Virus record (IMG/VR): IMGVR_UViG_3300033144_007115
Span: 1-47,466 of that record
Direction: 5' to 3' (one strand)
Source of the DNA: a virus
DNA: 47,466 nucleotides
A program made the position numbers and the translations under genes. Below are positions 47,363 to 47,466 of the stretch, one piece after another (within the stretch, counting starts at the first letter, position 1; each line of letters begins with the position of its first letter). The notes under the pieces were generated by a model. That model saw nothing but the letters and a program-made list of their open reading frames with translations, searched no databases and was not told where the DNA came from.

Positions 47363-47466
47363 TGCTTCACAAAATAATCACTAAGCCCTGGCTCTGTACC
47401 GTCAAACTCGTACCCTCTCGATATATACCAACGGTGAGGCCATGCCCTAGCATCTGCCCACAAGAT
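47356..47466 (-). CDS. GNAT acetyltransferase, C-terminal end only
   Basis: The last 36 codons of a gene that begins outside the window. WPHRWYISRGYEF followed by GTEPGLSDYFVKHL matches the ending of GNAT N-acetyltransferases (Trp/Phe-Tyr, Gly-Tyr/Phe, then His/Tyr-Phe-x-Lys). Such genes are common integron cassettes. Its stop TAA lies in a TTATAACGG core, as at palindrome 1. Confidence 0.55.
   Translation of the reverse strand: MLWADARAWPHRWYISRGYEFDGTEPGLSDYFVKHL

Noticed and set aside
46200-47466. Integron integrase gene or classical attI site
   Set aside because: No tyrosine-recombinase frame is present in the window; only attC-like elements are seen.
1-47466. tRNA genes or stop-codon reassignment as in some crAss-like phages
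   Set aside because: No cloverleaf or CCA-type end was noticed, and all recognised genes read through with the standard code without in-frame stops.

Overview
The window reads as part of the genome of a large, AT-rich, tailed phage of the crAss-like group (order Crassvirales), infecting a member of the Bacteroidota. Three things point there. First, the plus strand carries a block of very long proteins, including a 3360-residue polypeptide with the DFDID form of the DxDxD catalytic motif found in crAss-like virion RNA polymerases. Second, the rest of the phage part is one long, tightly overlapping minus-strand block of replication and metabolism genes, the opposed two-block layout typical of these phages. 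Third, start codons follow A/T-only leaders without Shine-Dalgarno sequences, and one secreted protein has a typical Bacteroidota signal peptide and an LPIEL segment. The standard genetic code fits; no tRNA, CRISPR array, transposon or integrase gene was seen.

Plus strand, 1-16051: the end of a late operon. A probable virion or ejection protein (open at the window edge) is followed by the giant RNA polymerase protein with an embedded HEGFH zincin motif, then a 1298-residue companion with a degenerate zincin motif. A bidirectional terminator near 16090 separates this block from the convergent minus-strand genes.

Minus strand, 46158 down to 16091, read from high to low coordinates: a secreted host-like protein; a run of small and membrane proteins (45.6-42.9 kb); a family A DNA polymerase; a peptide/amide-ligase island (41.0-32.7 kb) with two unrelated-looking GS-fold amidoligases, an ATP-grasp ligase, two class II glutamine amidotransferases, a gamma-glutamylcyclotransferase and several unknowns; a replication and recombination module (degenerate SF2 ATPase, winged-helix-like protein, DnaB-like helicase, DUF3310 protein, Sak4-like ATPase, SSB, Toprim primase, PD-(D/E)XK nuclease); a glucosaminidase-type lysin; a 5'-3' exonuclease; a cobalamin-dependent ribonucleotide reductase; an Ap4A-type phosphatase; and an operon Prs-like / HAD phosphatase / NAMPT-like (20.4-17.4 kb) that looks like a phage NAD+ reconstitution (NARP1-type) system. 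Small zinc-ribbon and membrane proteins end the operon.

46.2-47.4 kb: a different kind of DNA. Small genes, all on the minus strand, are separated by about 65-130 bp imperfect palindromes whose ends share GCATACAAC / GTTGTATGC cores, and one gene stop codon lies inside such a core. This looks like an integron-type gene-cassette array (attC-like sites) without a visible integrase, and it ends in a partial GNAT acetyltransferase. Whether it belongs to the phage or to a chromosome/assembly junction cannot be settled from sequence alone.

The most promising systems are the amidoligase island, the NARP1-like NAD+ operon and the cassette-like array.
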